64,000 nt of DNA, taken from positions 1-64,000 of IMG/VR virus record IMGVR_UViG_3300025137_000020; one strand, given 5' to 3'. The position numbers and the translations under genes were made by a program. The notes beneath the pieces were generated by a model. That model ran no database searches and was not told the DNA's origin. It was given only the letters and a program-made list of their open reading frames with translations. Below are positions 7,662 to 14,954 of the stretch, in pieces; position 1 is the stretch's first letter, and every line of letters starts with the position of its first letter. The DNA is from a virus.

Positions 7662-8890
7662 TTTTCCCAACCCTTAATTACGTCTTTTGAAAAGTTATTA
7701 TAAGAAAACTCTAATCTATCTACAAGCTTAATTGCCCCGCCGCCAATCTTATCAATTGCAACAAACCCTTCTTGGCCCGTAACTTTAAATCCTTGTTTAG
7801 TTCTAACAAAAGTATTCATACTCTTAACCTTATCGAGTTTAGATATAATAAGTTCCTTTGCAACCACCAACTGCTTTTGTAGTTCGAACACTAGTTCTAA
7901 ATTCTTTTTGTTAGAAGCGGAGAAGAACTTAAGTCTTTCGTCTTTCTTCTGAACAACTTTTTCTTTTCCAGCTGCGCTCTTTCTCTTGTCAACCTCTTTA
8001 GTGTATCTTTGTTCATACCATTTGAGAAGATTGACAACATGCTTCTTTGAATCTTTAATCTTTTCTCCGGCTCTTACATATGTGTTATTGAATGTTTCGA
8101 GTTCTTGAGAAAGACTTGGGTCCTTTTCGATTTGTCTGAGTGTAGAGCCTTGAATCTTTTGGAATATCTTTCCTGCCACTGAAAGAGCTTTGGTAACCTC
8201 GTCGGTTTCTTCTTTTGACAATAGAGTACCAGACACATCTTTCAAACCAGCATCGTCAAAGAAGATTGAATCTGACTGCTTAAATGAGCCTGTGGCAACC
8301 TTATAAGTTGCTTTCATCGATTCAAAATCACTTCCGTTGTATGTGGTGTGAAAGATAATACCAATTTTAGCTTTATTAATCTTCTTGCCTAAATCAGATT
8401 TGACTGGTACTGCGTATACAATCGTGTTTGGTTGAAACGTATAATAGTTTTCCCCATCAATCGTTTCAGTATCTACATCATCAGTAAATAGTAAATCTCC
8501 CTGTACTACCCCTTTGATTCCTAACTTACTTAGTTCTGATAAAGCTACTTTGAGTTTGGATGCAAGGTCACCAGATGTATCGGCATCTACGTCTGCATTT
8601 GTTTTATAGACTTTAGGATTCTTATTGAAGATTCCTTTCTTAGCCACAAAGAATTTTCCATCGCTTGGGTCGATTCCAGCAAATACTGCAGGAGCACCAT
8701 CCCATTTAACAGTTACGTCGGTTGTCTTTGAAGATTCTCCGGCTAACATATCTCTCATACCACGAAGAGCAAAGATTGCTTCTCGAGCTCCTTTTACACC
8801 ACCATATAATACTCGGTCCTCAATATGAGTCATGTGAGTATTCTTACCGGGTGCTGATGCTTCAGCAATATATGATTTGAAATTAATCAT
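7658..8890 (-). CDS. DUF6267-like protein with polynucleotide-ligase-type motifs and capsid-targeting peptide
   Basis: A 410-residue protein. Its N-terminus MINFKSYIAEA is the best match here to the T4 internal-protein targeting peptide, including the IAE|A cut site. The body matches a T4-like phage family I know as DUF6267. Reading it for motifs gives KWDG at 62-65 (ligase motif I, KxDG, with K62 as candidate adenylated lysine), VVQGDLLF at 128-135 (motif III-like), EGFV at 374-377 (motif IV) and IKLVD at 387-391 (motif V). A Lys-rich helical insert lies at about 240-350. This order fits the ATP-dependent ligase/nucleotidyltransferase superfamily. The assignment is inference from motifs; RNA or DNA substrate is not determinable. 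Both ends overlap neighbours by ATGA, so it is co-translated with them. Confidence 0.8.
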   Translation of the reverse strand: MINFKSYIAEASAPGKNTHMTHIEDRVLYGGVKGAREAIFALRGMRDMLAGESSKTTDVTVKWDGAPAVFAGIDPSDGKFFVAKKGIFNKNPKVYKTNADVDADTSGDLASKLKVALSELSKLGIKGVVQGDLLFTDDVDTETIDGENYYTFQPNTIVYAVPVKSDLGKKINKAKIGIIFHTTYNGSDFESMKATYKVATGSFKQSDSIFFDDAGLKDVSGTLLSKEETDEVTKALSVAGKIFQKIQGSTLRQIEKDPSLSQELETFNNTYVRAGEKIKDSKKHVVNLLKWYEQRYTKEVDKRKSAAGKEKVVQKKDERLKFFSASNKKNLELVFELQKQLVVAKELIISKLDKVKSMNTFVRTKQGFKVTGQEGFVAIDKIGGGAIKLVDRLEFSYNNFSKDVIKGWEK

Positions 8891-11043
8891 GGTTTTAATA
8901 TTACCTTTGCTTGTTTAATAATACCTTTTGGTCCAACTGATTTTTTTAAATATTTCACTAAAGCTTGAACTGCTTTTTTAAACGCGCCTTTAAAAGTAAA
9001 ATCTCCATCGTCTAAAACCATATTGCCCATCGCACGAATTGGAACCTTATAGTCAAACTTCCACGTGTCATTGCCTTTAGGTCTTTGACCTCCGTGTTTA
9101 GATGACCATTTTAATATATCAATATTAAACGGAATAGAGCCAAAGATTTCTTCTAATTCCCTTTCTTGCAAACTCTGAGCGTGCTCTTTAAAAGTAGTCT
9201 GTTCTACCACGTTGAGGTCTTTAAATTTCTTTTGTACTTCTGGGTGCCACTGATATGTCGTATTAAGTTTTCCGGTTACACCCGACTTTGACCTTTGGGT
9301 TTTCATTGCAATAGGAATACGCTTGCCGTCTTTAGTTATAGCATATACAAAAATGTTTCTTCCGGTAATCGCGCCAGTCTTCGAGTTCTTAGTAACCTCT
9401 TCACCATCACCTGGTTTACCAACATCGAAGTGAGTAATAAAATCGTCGGTAGATTCTATATTAAGTGCAGCTTTGATTTGCTCAGCTTCTACTACAGTAC
9501 CGCCCATATTTAAATTAAACAGGCCTGGATATTTTCCTACGCCTTCACCATCTTCACCATCGACAACTCCAAGATGGAGCTTATCAATTATATTCTTGCC
9601 TTCAAGATAGTCTCCTAACCCTTTAGATTCTCCGTTCGGCAATTTGATTTGCGTTTGATTTAGCTTATCGTTAGTTTCTCTTTGTACGTCTAAGCTTCTT
9701 TTCTTAATCTTGCCTAAGTTGACCTTAACATCGTTTTGAGCGCCGACTCTTTGAATCAGCTTAATCATATCCGTCGAAGGCTCTTTGGTTTTATTAGGAT
9801 CAGCCATGTAATCAATAAATGCTTTAAGCTGCTCTTCTTCACTAGCATCGTCTGCAACCGAAAATCTATTCTTAGTCTTAGTTCCTGTAAAGATTGATTT
9901 CTTACCGCCGACAAATCTAGACGCAACTAAAGGGTCTGCTTTTATCTTTTCAATAGCAGCTGTCATATCTACCTTCTGTAGACCTTGCCCTAGTGGTACT
10001 CCGACATCTTTAAGTGCAGCTTCAGCTGAGATCAAAGCCTTCTGACCATCTTCGATAATTGCGATGGCTTTAGCTTTTGTTTCTTCTTTAAGTTTTAAGC
10101 CAGAAATGACATCTTTCATTTGGTCTGACTCTTTGTTAGGTGTTGAATTGGCTTGGATATCTGATGTCGAAATCTTATCCGAGTGGAATGTTACAACTCC
10201 TCGGCCTTTGTTATCAATTGCAATTGAGGAAGTATCGGACGGATTCTCTCCACCACCACTCACTCTTATAAATTCTACTAATTGGGCTCTAGGAATCTCT
10301 ACACCTTTATTAGTATAAAAAGGACCTGCACTAGCTTTGATTAATTCGACCTGTGCTTCGATTGACTGTGAATGGCCATAGAAATTTCTAATTTTAGCTG
10401 GGGGAATAACTTTGCCGTCTTCAGCAAGTGCGTCAATCGCTTTAGTCATTTTCTTATGTTTTTGCATGCCAGACTTGGCAGTAGAACCCATAAGAGCAAA
10501 TAGCTTTTTATCTAAGCCTTCTCGTTCTCCTCTTTTAAATGTCTCACCGCCTGAGTTCTGTTTACCGAGGGTAGTGTCTTTGACTTGATTGTATAAAGCT
10601 CTCTGAAGTTCTTCTTCGGTAATATCTGGTTTAAGTGTAATAATGTTGGACGCTTCACCCGACATAATTTCCTGCATCATCGACCCCGCGTTTCCAGGTG
10701 CTGGTTTAAACCCATCTACTTCATTATAGCCAATATCTAATCCTTTCTGCTTAATGGCTCCATCAGAAAATTTGTCATCTCTGTCTCCTAGCTTTCCACG
10801 AGAAGGTGCATTTGACGTCGCAGTTGATTTTTTAGAAGGTTGAGCTTTATCAGATGGCGTTGTGTCTGATTTAGGGTCTGCTTTGGCAATTGGTTCTAAC
10901 CTTTTTCCGTCGTCAGATGCTTTGAAAGACGGTTTATCGCCTTTCTTTTTTCCATATACACCTCGGCCAAAATGGACTAATCCCATTTTCTTGGCTTTGT
11001 CTGATGCTTCTGATTCGTGTAACTTAAAACTTTTAATTGACAT
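8887..11043 (-). CDS. large head-cargo protein with capsid-targeting-like N-terminus, function unknown
   Basis: A 718-residue protein that is the first gene of the left late block. It starts MSIKSFKLHESEASDKAKK, resembling a capsid-targeting peptide with a candidate LHE|S cut at 8-10. Next is 'MGLVHFGRGVYGKKKGDKP', a short motif I recall near the N-termini of other T4-like head proteins. A low-complexity linker follows at about 50-90. The rest is soluble and mixed alpha/beta with no motif I can name, ending in a basic tail. It sits downstream of a late promoter (11090-11097) and a hairpin. The leader contains GGGAACAC before the ATG, also seen before gp8. Function is unknown; a packaged protein is inferred. 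Confidence 0.8.
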   Translation of the reverse strand: MSIKSFKLHESEASDKAKKMGLVHFGRGVYGKKKGDKPSFKASDDGKRLEPIAKADPKSDTTPSDKAQPSKKSTATSNAPSRGKLGDRDDKFSDGAIKQKGLDIGYNEVDGFKPAPGNAGSMMQEIMSGEASNIITLKPDITEEELQRALYNQVKDTTLGKQNSGGETFKRGEREGLDKKLFALMGSTAKSGMQKHKKMTKAIDALAEDGKVIPPAKIRNFYGHSQSIEAQVELIKASAGPFYTNKGVEIPRAQLVEFIRVSGGGENPSDTSSIAIDNKGRGVVTFHSDKISTSDIQANSTPNKESDQMKDVISGLKLKEETKAKAIAIIEDGQKALISAEAALKDVGVPLGQGLQKVDMTAAIEKIKADPLVASRFVGGKKSIFTGTKTKNRFSVADDASEEEQLKAFIDYMADPNKTKEPSTDMIKLIQRVGAQNDVKVNLGKIKKRSLDVQRETNDKLNQTQIKLPNGESKGLGDYLEGKNIIDKLHLGVVDGEDGEGVGKYPGLFNLNMGGTVVEAEQIKAALNIESTDDFITHFDVGKPGDGEEVTKNSKTGAITGRNIFVYAITKDGKRIPIAMKTQRSKSGVTGKLNTTYQWHPEVQKKFKDLNVVEQTTFKEHAQSLQERELEEIFGSIPFNIDILKWSSKHGGQRPKGNDTWKFDYKVPIRAMGNMVLDDGDFTFKGAFKKAVQALVKYLKKSVGPKGIIKQAKVILKP

Positions 11044-11054
11044 GCAGTGTTCCC

Positions 11055-11087
11055 ATAAAAATAAAATTGTTAGGTCATTCTAACAAT
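11055..11087 (-). terminator. hairpin plus T-tract between the metallopeptidase and late cargo block
   Basis: On the minus strand an 8-bp perfect stem (11080-11087 pairing with 11066-11073, 6-nt loop) is followed by a TTTATTTTTATG tract. It should end read-through from the early/middle genes to the right. The late promoter beside it would start at about 11084, inside the 5' arm, so late transcripts would lack part of the stem. Confidence 0.6.
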
Positions 11088-11089
11088 AC

Positions 11090-11097
11090 TATTTATA
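11090..11097 (-). promoter_or_regulatory. T4-type late promoter TATAAATA
   Basis: Perfect box on the minus strand upstream of the 718-residue protein. Predicted start about 11084, giving a leader of about 41 nt. Confidence 0.8.
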
Positions 11098-11109
11098 AGA
11101 AAAACTATT

Positions 11110-11571
11110 TTAAGTGGGGTCGTTTATAAAGCCGCCTCTAATATTTTTATCGTCAATCCATTGGTTAAATAATCCTAGTTCCATACCATACGCTTCGATT
11201 TCCCATGGCAATTCCCAATACTTGTCTGTAGTACGATATCGTTTACCATACCACGCTGAATACGAAATTGACTCTGTGTGTGCCAGTTCTTTTCGTGAGA
11301 ACTGTTTGACATGAACCATCTCGTGAGCTACGGATAGCAGTTTCTTACGAAGTGACATACCTTTGTCGACTTTGATTTCGAATGTATTTAAGTCTTCGGT
11401 GTCAATGCAGTTAGCCCAATCGCCTTCTGTATCTCTAAGATTGGTTACTTGTACAATATCAACCTCTAGGTTTTTCTTTCGAGGCATCATCTTGTATACA
11501 CAATAATAAGCAAGAGACACGATTAGTTCCCGCTCGCGCTTAGGACCGGTGGTTTCTATGGTTATTGCCAT
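11110..11571 (-). CDS. putative zinc metallopeptidase (HExxH)
   Basis: A 153-residue protein with HEMVH at 83-87 followed by KQ, the zinc-binding HExxH motif with the HxxQ extension seen in small phage metallopeptidases. A Glu in 'LPWEIEAYG' (E124 or E126) is a plausible third ligand. The predicted order is an N-terminal strand-helix region, a catalytic helix and a C-terminal helix, as in SprT-like or minigluzincin proteins. The substrate is unknown; host protein turnover or late virion processing are both possible. The start overlaps the stop of the HAD gene by one base (TAATG). It is the last gene before the hairpin at 11055-11087, so probably early or middle. Confidence 0.75.
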   Translation of the reverse strand: MAITIETTGPKRERELIVSLAYYCVYKMMPRKKNLEVDIVQVTNLRDTEGDWANCIDTEDLNTFEIKVDKGMSLRKKLLSVAHEMVHVKQFSRKELAHTESISYSAWYGKRYRTTDKYWELPWEIEAYGMELGLFNQWIDDKNIRGGFINDPT

Positions 11572-11957
11572 TAATAAACGATCTCTTTAGTTTTTAGAAC
11601 ATCTTCTTTAGCGGTCGATTTGAAAAACTCATCGACGTTGTGAGCCTTGTCATCAATCCAAACATCATAGTGTGGTTTGCCAACTTTGAAGCTGCTGTAT
11701 TTTACACCCCACTTGTCTAACTGATTCTTAGTCAGCTCATGCTTAGCGTGGTAGTTGCCAGTGCTCGAACCTCGAGCTGTGTAATAATTAATTGTGTGAC
11801 CTTTATCGTGAAGGTCGTTGAAGTATTGGATTCGGTCCATGTAAGGTACCGCACGGGTTTCGTCATTGTCAATTCTCCCGTCTTTGTTGAGGTAGAGCTC
11901 AAGAGAACAAATCGTTCCGTCGATGTCTACTATGAATGTTTTTAAGTTATCTGCCAT
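11571..11957 (-). CDS. HAD-superfamily phosphatase
   Basis: A 128-residue protein with the HAD motifs in order. Motif I is VDIDGTIC (nucleophile D11, acid D13). Motif II is YYTARGSS at about 59-65. Motif III/IV is KPHYDVWIDDKA, with K94 and D102/D103. The short length and lack of a large cap suggest action on a phosphorylated nucleotide, sugar or nucleic-acid end, as in other small phage HAD enzymes. The substrate is not readable from sequence. An AAGG ribosome site precedes the ATG by about eight bases. It lies between a small unknown gene and the metallopeptidase in one transcription unit. Confidence 0.8.
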   Translation of the reverse strand: MADNLKTFIVDIDGTICSLELYLNKDGRIDNDETRAVPYMDRIQYFNDLHDKGHTINYYTARGSSTGNYHAKHELTKNQLDKWGVKYSSFKVGKPHYDVWIDDKAHNVDEFFKSTAKEDVLKTKEIVY

Positions 11958-11961
11958 ATAT

Positions 11962-12177
11962 TTACCTTTCTAAAATTACGAAATGCCCGAAGTAATTGTC
12001 GAACACGTTTATTAAATTATCATAATCACCAGATCGCATCTCTGATAATATTGTGTTTGTGTCAAATCCCAGCTGCTTTCCAAGTCGAGTAGCTGTTCCC
12101 ATTAGAGCAAATGCATTACCATCTGGTCCTGTCAAATCGATGACGGTTTCTGAGTTTTTAGTTTTTTCCCTTATCAT
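11962..12177 (-). CDS. conserved small hypothetical protein (71 aa)
   Basis: The longer frame starts at 12204, but the sigma70-like promoter at 12184-12212 overlaps it, so the usable start is the ATG at 12177, giving MIREKTKNSETVIDLTGPDG. The protein is acidic and helical, with 'NAFALMGTATRLGKQLGFD' and a C-terminal 'FDNYFGHFVILER'. I recall close relatives as short conserved genes in marine T4-like phages, without a function. The predicted transcription start coincides with the A of this ATG and there is no leader, so it may be translated as a leaderless message. The HAD gene follows four bases after its stop. Confidence 0.75.
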   Translation of the reverse strand: MIREKTKNSETVIDLTGPDGNAFALMGTATRLGKQLGFDTNTILSEMRSGDYDNLINVFDNYFGHFVILER

Positions 12178-12183
12178 AGTTAT

Positions 12184-12212
12184 ATTATACCATATTTTGG
12201 CCAAATTGTCTA
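12184..12212 (-). promoter_or_regulatory. sigma70-like promoter with extended -10
   Basis: On the minus strand: TAGACA, a 17-bp spacer ending in TGG, then TATAAT. Predicted start at 12177, the first base of the ATG. It shares the CCAAAxTATGGTATAAT core with the promoter at 13127-13155. Confidence 0.8.
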
Positions 12213-12260
12213 CCGTTTTCTTGATTCACAAGTCCTTGACTGCCAAGAGGTTCATTAAAT

Positions 12261-12283
12261 AGTTTTAAAAATCGTAAAAAACT
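12261..12283 (-). terminator. weak AT-rich hairpin after the 163-aa gene
   Basis: A 6-bp AGTTTT/AAAACT stem with an 11-nt U-rich loop, about 25 bases past the stop codon. It is a poor terminator on its own, but lies in the same position as the hairpin after gp46, behind the same conserved element. Confidence 0.3.
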
Positions 12284-12292
12284 CATAAGTGG

Positions 12293-12305
12293 TACAGCCG
12301 CAAGG
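12293..12305 (-). repeat. conserved post-stop element, copy 1
   Basis: CCTTGCGGCTGTA on the minus strand, two bases after the stop codon of the 163-aa gene. It is identical to the element after gp46 at 13236-13248. Confidence 0.6.
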
Positions 12306-12307
12306 GG

Positions 12308-12799
12308 TTATGCAGATATCGCTTCGAAGTGAGCTAGAGCCTCTTCTTCGGAGTTCGCTTCATGTCCGTCTTCAAAGACATACTGAACACTATAGTGACT
12401 CGAATCGCCTGAACGCAGTGCTTCAGCATTAGGAAATATCCAAGCATGTTTGTAACGCTTTAGTCCTTGCCGCAAGTCTTCGGTTCCGCTATGTCGCTCT
12501 CTTACGATGGTGCCATCTTCACAAATGGCCAAATATGTTCTGTCTTGCCAAGGTTCCCAAAGGGTGTTTTCATGCCATTCTGAAAAATCTTCGATGCTAA
12601 TAATACTCTCTTCTGAGTACTCACTTGAGTACGCAATGGTATTGTTGATTACTCCACTCGAAGTAGAATCGACGGAGCCATAAACCACATAGGTTTCTCC
12701 ACCCTTGTTCTTCCAGTACTGAGGACATTCCCCAGTGCCATCCCAATCGTGGGAGCCATAGTTTTCGCGATATTGTGTCTGTACGATTTTTTTTGCCAT
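12308..12799 (-). CDS. conserved hypothetical phage protein (163 aa)
   Basis: An acidic protein rich in Tyr, Trp, Ser and Glu: 'QTQYRENYGSHDWDGTGECP', 'YWKNKGGETYVVYGSVD', 'FEDGHEANSEEEALAHFE'. I recall relatives in marine phages but no function and no catalytic motif. It looks like a single globular domain without signal peptide or membrane segment. The stop of the upstream 66-aa gene lies two bases before this ATG, so the three genes 13104 to 12308 form one operon from the promoter at 13127. Immediately after its stop is a 13-base element shared with the 3' end of gp46. Confidence 0.75.
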   Translation of the reverse strand: MAKKIVQTQYRENYGSHDWDGTGECPQYWKNKGGETYVVYGSVDSTSSGVINNTIAYSSEYSEESIISIEDFSEWHENTLWEPWQDRTYLAICEDGTIVRERHSGTEDLRQGLKRYKHAWIFPNAEALRSGDSSHYSVQYVFEDGHEANSEEEALAHFEAISA

Positions 12800-12801
12800 A
12801 A

Positions 12802-13002
12802 TTATTTTACTAGGTGTTGTTCTACCGCTCGCAATTGAACATCTGCTCGGATAGAGAAAAAGGTCTTATGTTGAAGGTTTACGTTGTAATCCATAGCGAT
12901 GTCACGAGTGATTTCGTTATGCTCGCCAGTGCGAGTATTGGTGAGGTCGAATATGTTGCCATATCCTTTGTAGTCGATGATGTAGTTTATTACGTTTTCC
13001 AT
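12802..13002 (-). CDS. small hypothetical protein (66 aa)
   Basis: A 66-residue protein starting MENVINYIIDYKGYGNIFDL and ending VEQHLVK. It has a predicted short beta then helix pattern, with no known motif, signal peptide or membrane segment. The gene is tightly packed: three bases separate the upstream stop from its ATG, and two bases separate its stop from the next ATG. That supports it being real despite its size. Probably expressed early with its neighbours from the sigma70-like promoter at 13127-13155. Function unknown. Confidence 0.65.
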   Translation of the reverse strand: MENVINYIIDYKGYGNIFDLTNTRTGEHNEITRDIAMDYNVNLQHKTFFSIRADVQLRAVEQHLVK

Positions 13003-13005
13003 AGT

Positions 13006-13104
13006 TTAAGCGGGGATTGAGATTACCAAGCCATAGTAAAACATGGCTCCAAATAGTGCTCCCATTAAGGAGGCGATGAGTGTGTCTAGTATTATTTTTT
13101 TCAT
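13006..13104 (-). CDS. 32-aa single-span membrane peptide
   Basis: A short frame, MKKIILDTLIASLMGALFGA followed by MFYYGLVISIPA, forming one hydrophobic helix after a basic N-terminus. An AAAGGGAAC ribosome site lies a few bases before the ATG. The gene is first in the operon behind a clear sigma70-like promoter, with a leader of about 16 nt, and three bases separate its stop from the next ATG. These features support translation. It could be a small inner-membrane effector; no homologue is recalled. Confidence 0.6.
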   Translation of the reverse strand: MKKIILDTLIASLMGALFGAMFYYGLVISIPA

Positions 13105-13126
13105 AGTTCCCTTTCTTTCTAATACT

Positions 13127-13155
13127 ATTATACCATATTTGGGCACATTTGTATA
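13127..13155 (-). promoter_or_regulatory. sigma70-like promoter with extended -10
   Basis: On the minus strand: TATACA, a 17-bp spacer ending in TGG, then TATAAT. Predicted start about 13120, about 16 nt before the 32-aa peptide. Nearly the same core as the promoter at 12184-12212. Confidence 0.8.
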
Positions 13156-13208
13156 CTAAAATCTTCGACTAAAAGTCGTTGATAACGAACAGGTTACCGA
13201 ACATGACT

Positions 13209-13227
13209 AAAAACTCTTAAAGTTTTT
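13209..13227 (-). terminator. AT-rich hairpin after gp46
   Basis: A 7-bp perfect stem AAAAACT/AGTTTTT with a 5-nt loop, ending in a T run, about 24 bases past the gp46 stop. Weak by base composition but well placed. Confidence 0.4.
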
Positions 13228-13235
13228 GTATCTGA

Positions 13236-13248
13236 TACAGCCGCAAGG
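13236..13248 (-). repeat. conserved post-stop element, copy 2
   Basis: CCTTGCGGCTGTA on the minus strand, two bases after the gp46 stop codon. Same sequence and position as copy 1 at 12293-12305. A TGTAT/ATACA mini-stem overlaps its 3' end. Confidence 0.6.
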
Positions 13249-13250
13249 AC

Positions 13251-14954
13251 TTACGCACTTTTCATCTTTGAGAAGTTGTTGACCTTCTCAAACGTCAGTT
13301 TATTCTCGAATTTACCGTCCAAAACGTCCGCCTTGTGGGATATAATAAAGGTATTTGTGTCGTCGTCGAGTGTACCTAGTATCTTCAGTAGATTGTCTAC
13401 GCCATCTGTATCTAGGCTCGAGTCAAATGTCTCGTCCAATATCAGTAGATTTGTGTTGGTTGAGTTCTTCATACGGGCGATCTGTCGCCACGTAAACATT
13501 AAAGATAGGTCGATACGAGACTTCTCGCCTTCTGAAAAGCTCGAGTACGAAAAGTCATCTCTGTGTCTAGACCTAATAGTCTCATTGAACGATTCGTCAA
13601 TATTGAATAGTACAAAGAAGTCTAGAACCTGCAGATACTGGTTAATTAGCTTGTTAATCACCGGCAAGTATTGCTTAATAACTTTTGACTTAATTCCACC
13701 ATCTCTTAGTAGTTCATCTACTGCCTGTGAGTAACTTAGCAACTCAGTAAATTCGGCATGGTCTTTAGAATGCTGGTTTAATGACTCGTATAGTTTAGTA
13801 AGAGACTTTTCGGCATCTGATGTGTCATTAGTTTTACCGAGCTTCTCTTGAAGTGTTTGTACTCTAGATAGCAGGGTTGCGACTTTACCAGCGTTCTCGT
13901 TAATATCTTGACCTACATTTCTTATTCGAACCAGCTCTGTCTGAGTCGCATTGAATAGTTCTTCAGTCTTACCAAGCTCTGATCGTAAAGAGTCTTTGCC
14001 TTCTGCTAATGCAGTAAGTTTTGTACTAGCCTTTAATAGAGCTGCAGATTTAATTTCGTCAGATATCTGTTGAGTGCAGGTTGGACAGGTTGTATTCTTA
14101 GTAAAGAATAGTTGTTCTGCTTTATACCTTTCAGCTTTAGATTGCATTTGCCCTTCAAACTTATTGAGCTCATTCTGCTTGTTTCGCAATCTAGTAATAT
14201 CGTCTTCAGTCACCTCAGTTATAAGTTGCTCTCTGAGCACCTCATTCTTTTCATTCAATGCTTTGGCTTGGTCATTGAGCTCGGTGATTTCGTCTTCTAC
14301 TTCTTTGGTCTTAGTATCATCAATCGATTGCAGTTCTTTAATGTGAGATTCTTGAAGTGTGATCTTCTGTCTTTGGAGTTCAATCTGGCTATCACTGTAT
14401 CCAATCTCATTACGGAGTTTAGTGAGCTTCTCTTTTAGAACATGACTCATCTTTGTAAAGATACCAATGTCAAGCAAGTCTTCTATCACTTCCCGTCTAT
14501 GGTGAGAAGGTAATTGCATAAATGGTATAAAGTTAGATGAACCAAGTACTACAATCTGGTGGAATGATTTGTGGTTAAGCTTAAGAATATTGTTCTCGAG
14601 CACCTTTTGATAATCTCGGGCATGAGATTCTTGGTTGTACATTTCACCATTACGCCATATCTCAAACTTGTTAGGTTTGATTCCTCTTATCACTTTATAG
14701 TTAGTAGTGCCAATAGAGAACTCCACTGTCACTTCAGTCTTTTTTTGATTGATACTATTAACTAGCTGTGGTTTGTTAATATTGCGATGAGCCTTCCCAA
14801 ACAGTGCGAACGACAAAGCATCTAACATTGTAGATTTTCCAGAGCCATTTGCTCCTACTACCAATGTGGTTTTATGACCTGATAGATGTACTTTAGTTGC
14901 TTTATCACCGGACGAGAGAAAGTTCTTGTACTCGATAGATTCAAATTTAATCAT
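13251..14954 (-). CDS. gp46: recombination endonuclease subunit gp46 (Rad50/SbcC-like)
   Basis: A 567-residue SMC-type ATPase, close to the 560 residues of T4 gp46. Walker A is GANGSGKST at 34-42. Two coiled-coil arms flank a zinc hook, CPTC at 290-293. The signature FSEGEKSRIDLSLMF and Walker B LLILDET lie near the C-terminus. With gp47 it forms the Mre11-Rad50-like complex that resects DNA ends for recombination-dependent replication, and it may also degrade host DNA. Its start overlaps the gp47 stop by ATGA. The stop is followed by the conserved post-stop element and an AT-rich hairpin, suggesting the operon gp55-gp47-gp46 ends here. Confidence 0.95.
   Translation of the reverse strand: MIKFESIEYKNFLSSGDKATKVHLSGHKTTLVVGANGSGKSTMLDALSFALFGKAHRNINKPQLVNSINQKKTEVTVEFSIGTTNYKVIRGIKPNKFEIWRNGEMYNQESHARDYQKVLENNILKLNHKSFHQIVVLGSSNFIPFMQLPSHHRREVIEDLLDIGIFTKMSHVLKEKLTKLRNEIGYSDSQIELQRQKITLQESHIKELQSIDDTKTKEVEDEITELNDQAKALNEKNEVLREQLITEVTEDDITRLRNKQNELNKFEGQMQSKAERYKAEQLFFTKNTTCPTCTQQISDEIKSAALLKASTKLTALAEGKDSLRSELGKTEELFNATQTELVRIRNVGQDINENAGKVATLLSRVQTLQEKLGKTNDTSDAEKSLTKLYESLNQHSKDHAEFTELLSYSQAVDELLRDGGIKSKVIKQYLPVINKLINQYLQVLDFFVLFNIDESFNETIRSRHRDDFSYSSFSEGEKSRIDLSLMFTWRQIARMKNSTNTNLLILDETFDSSLDTDGVDNLLKILGTLDDDTNTFIISHKADVLDGKFENKLTFEKVNNFSKMKSA

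Noticed and set aside
12465-12480. CCTTGCCGCAAG, similar to the post-stop element
   Set aside because: It is inside a coding frame and differs at the core (GCCGCAAG instead of GCGGCTGTA).
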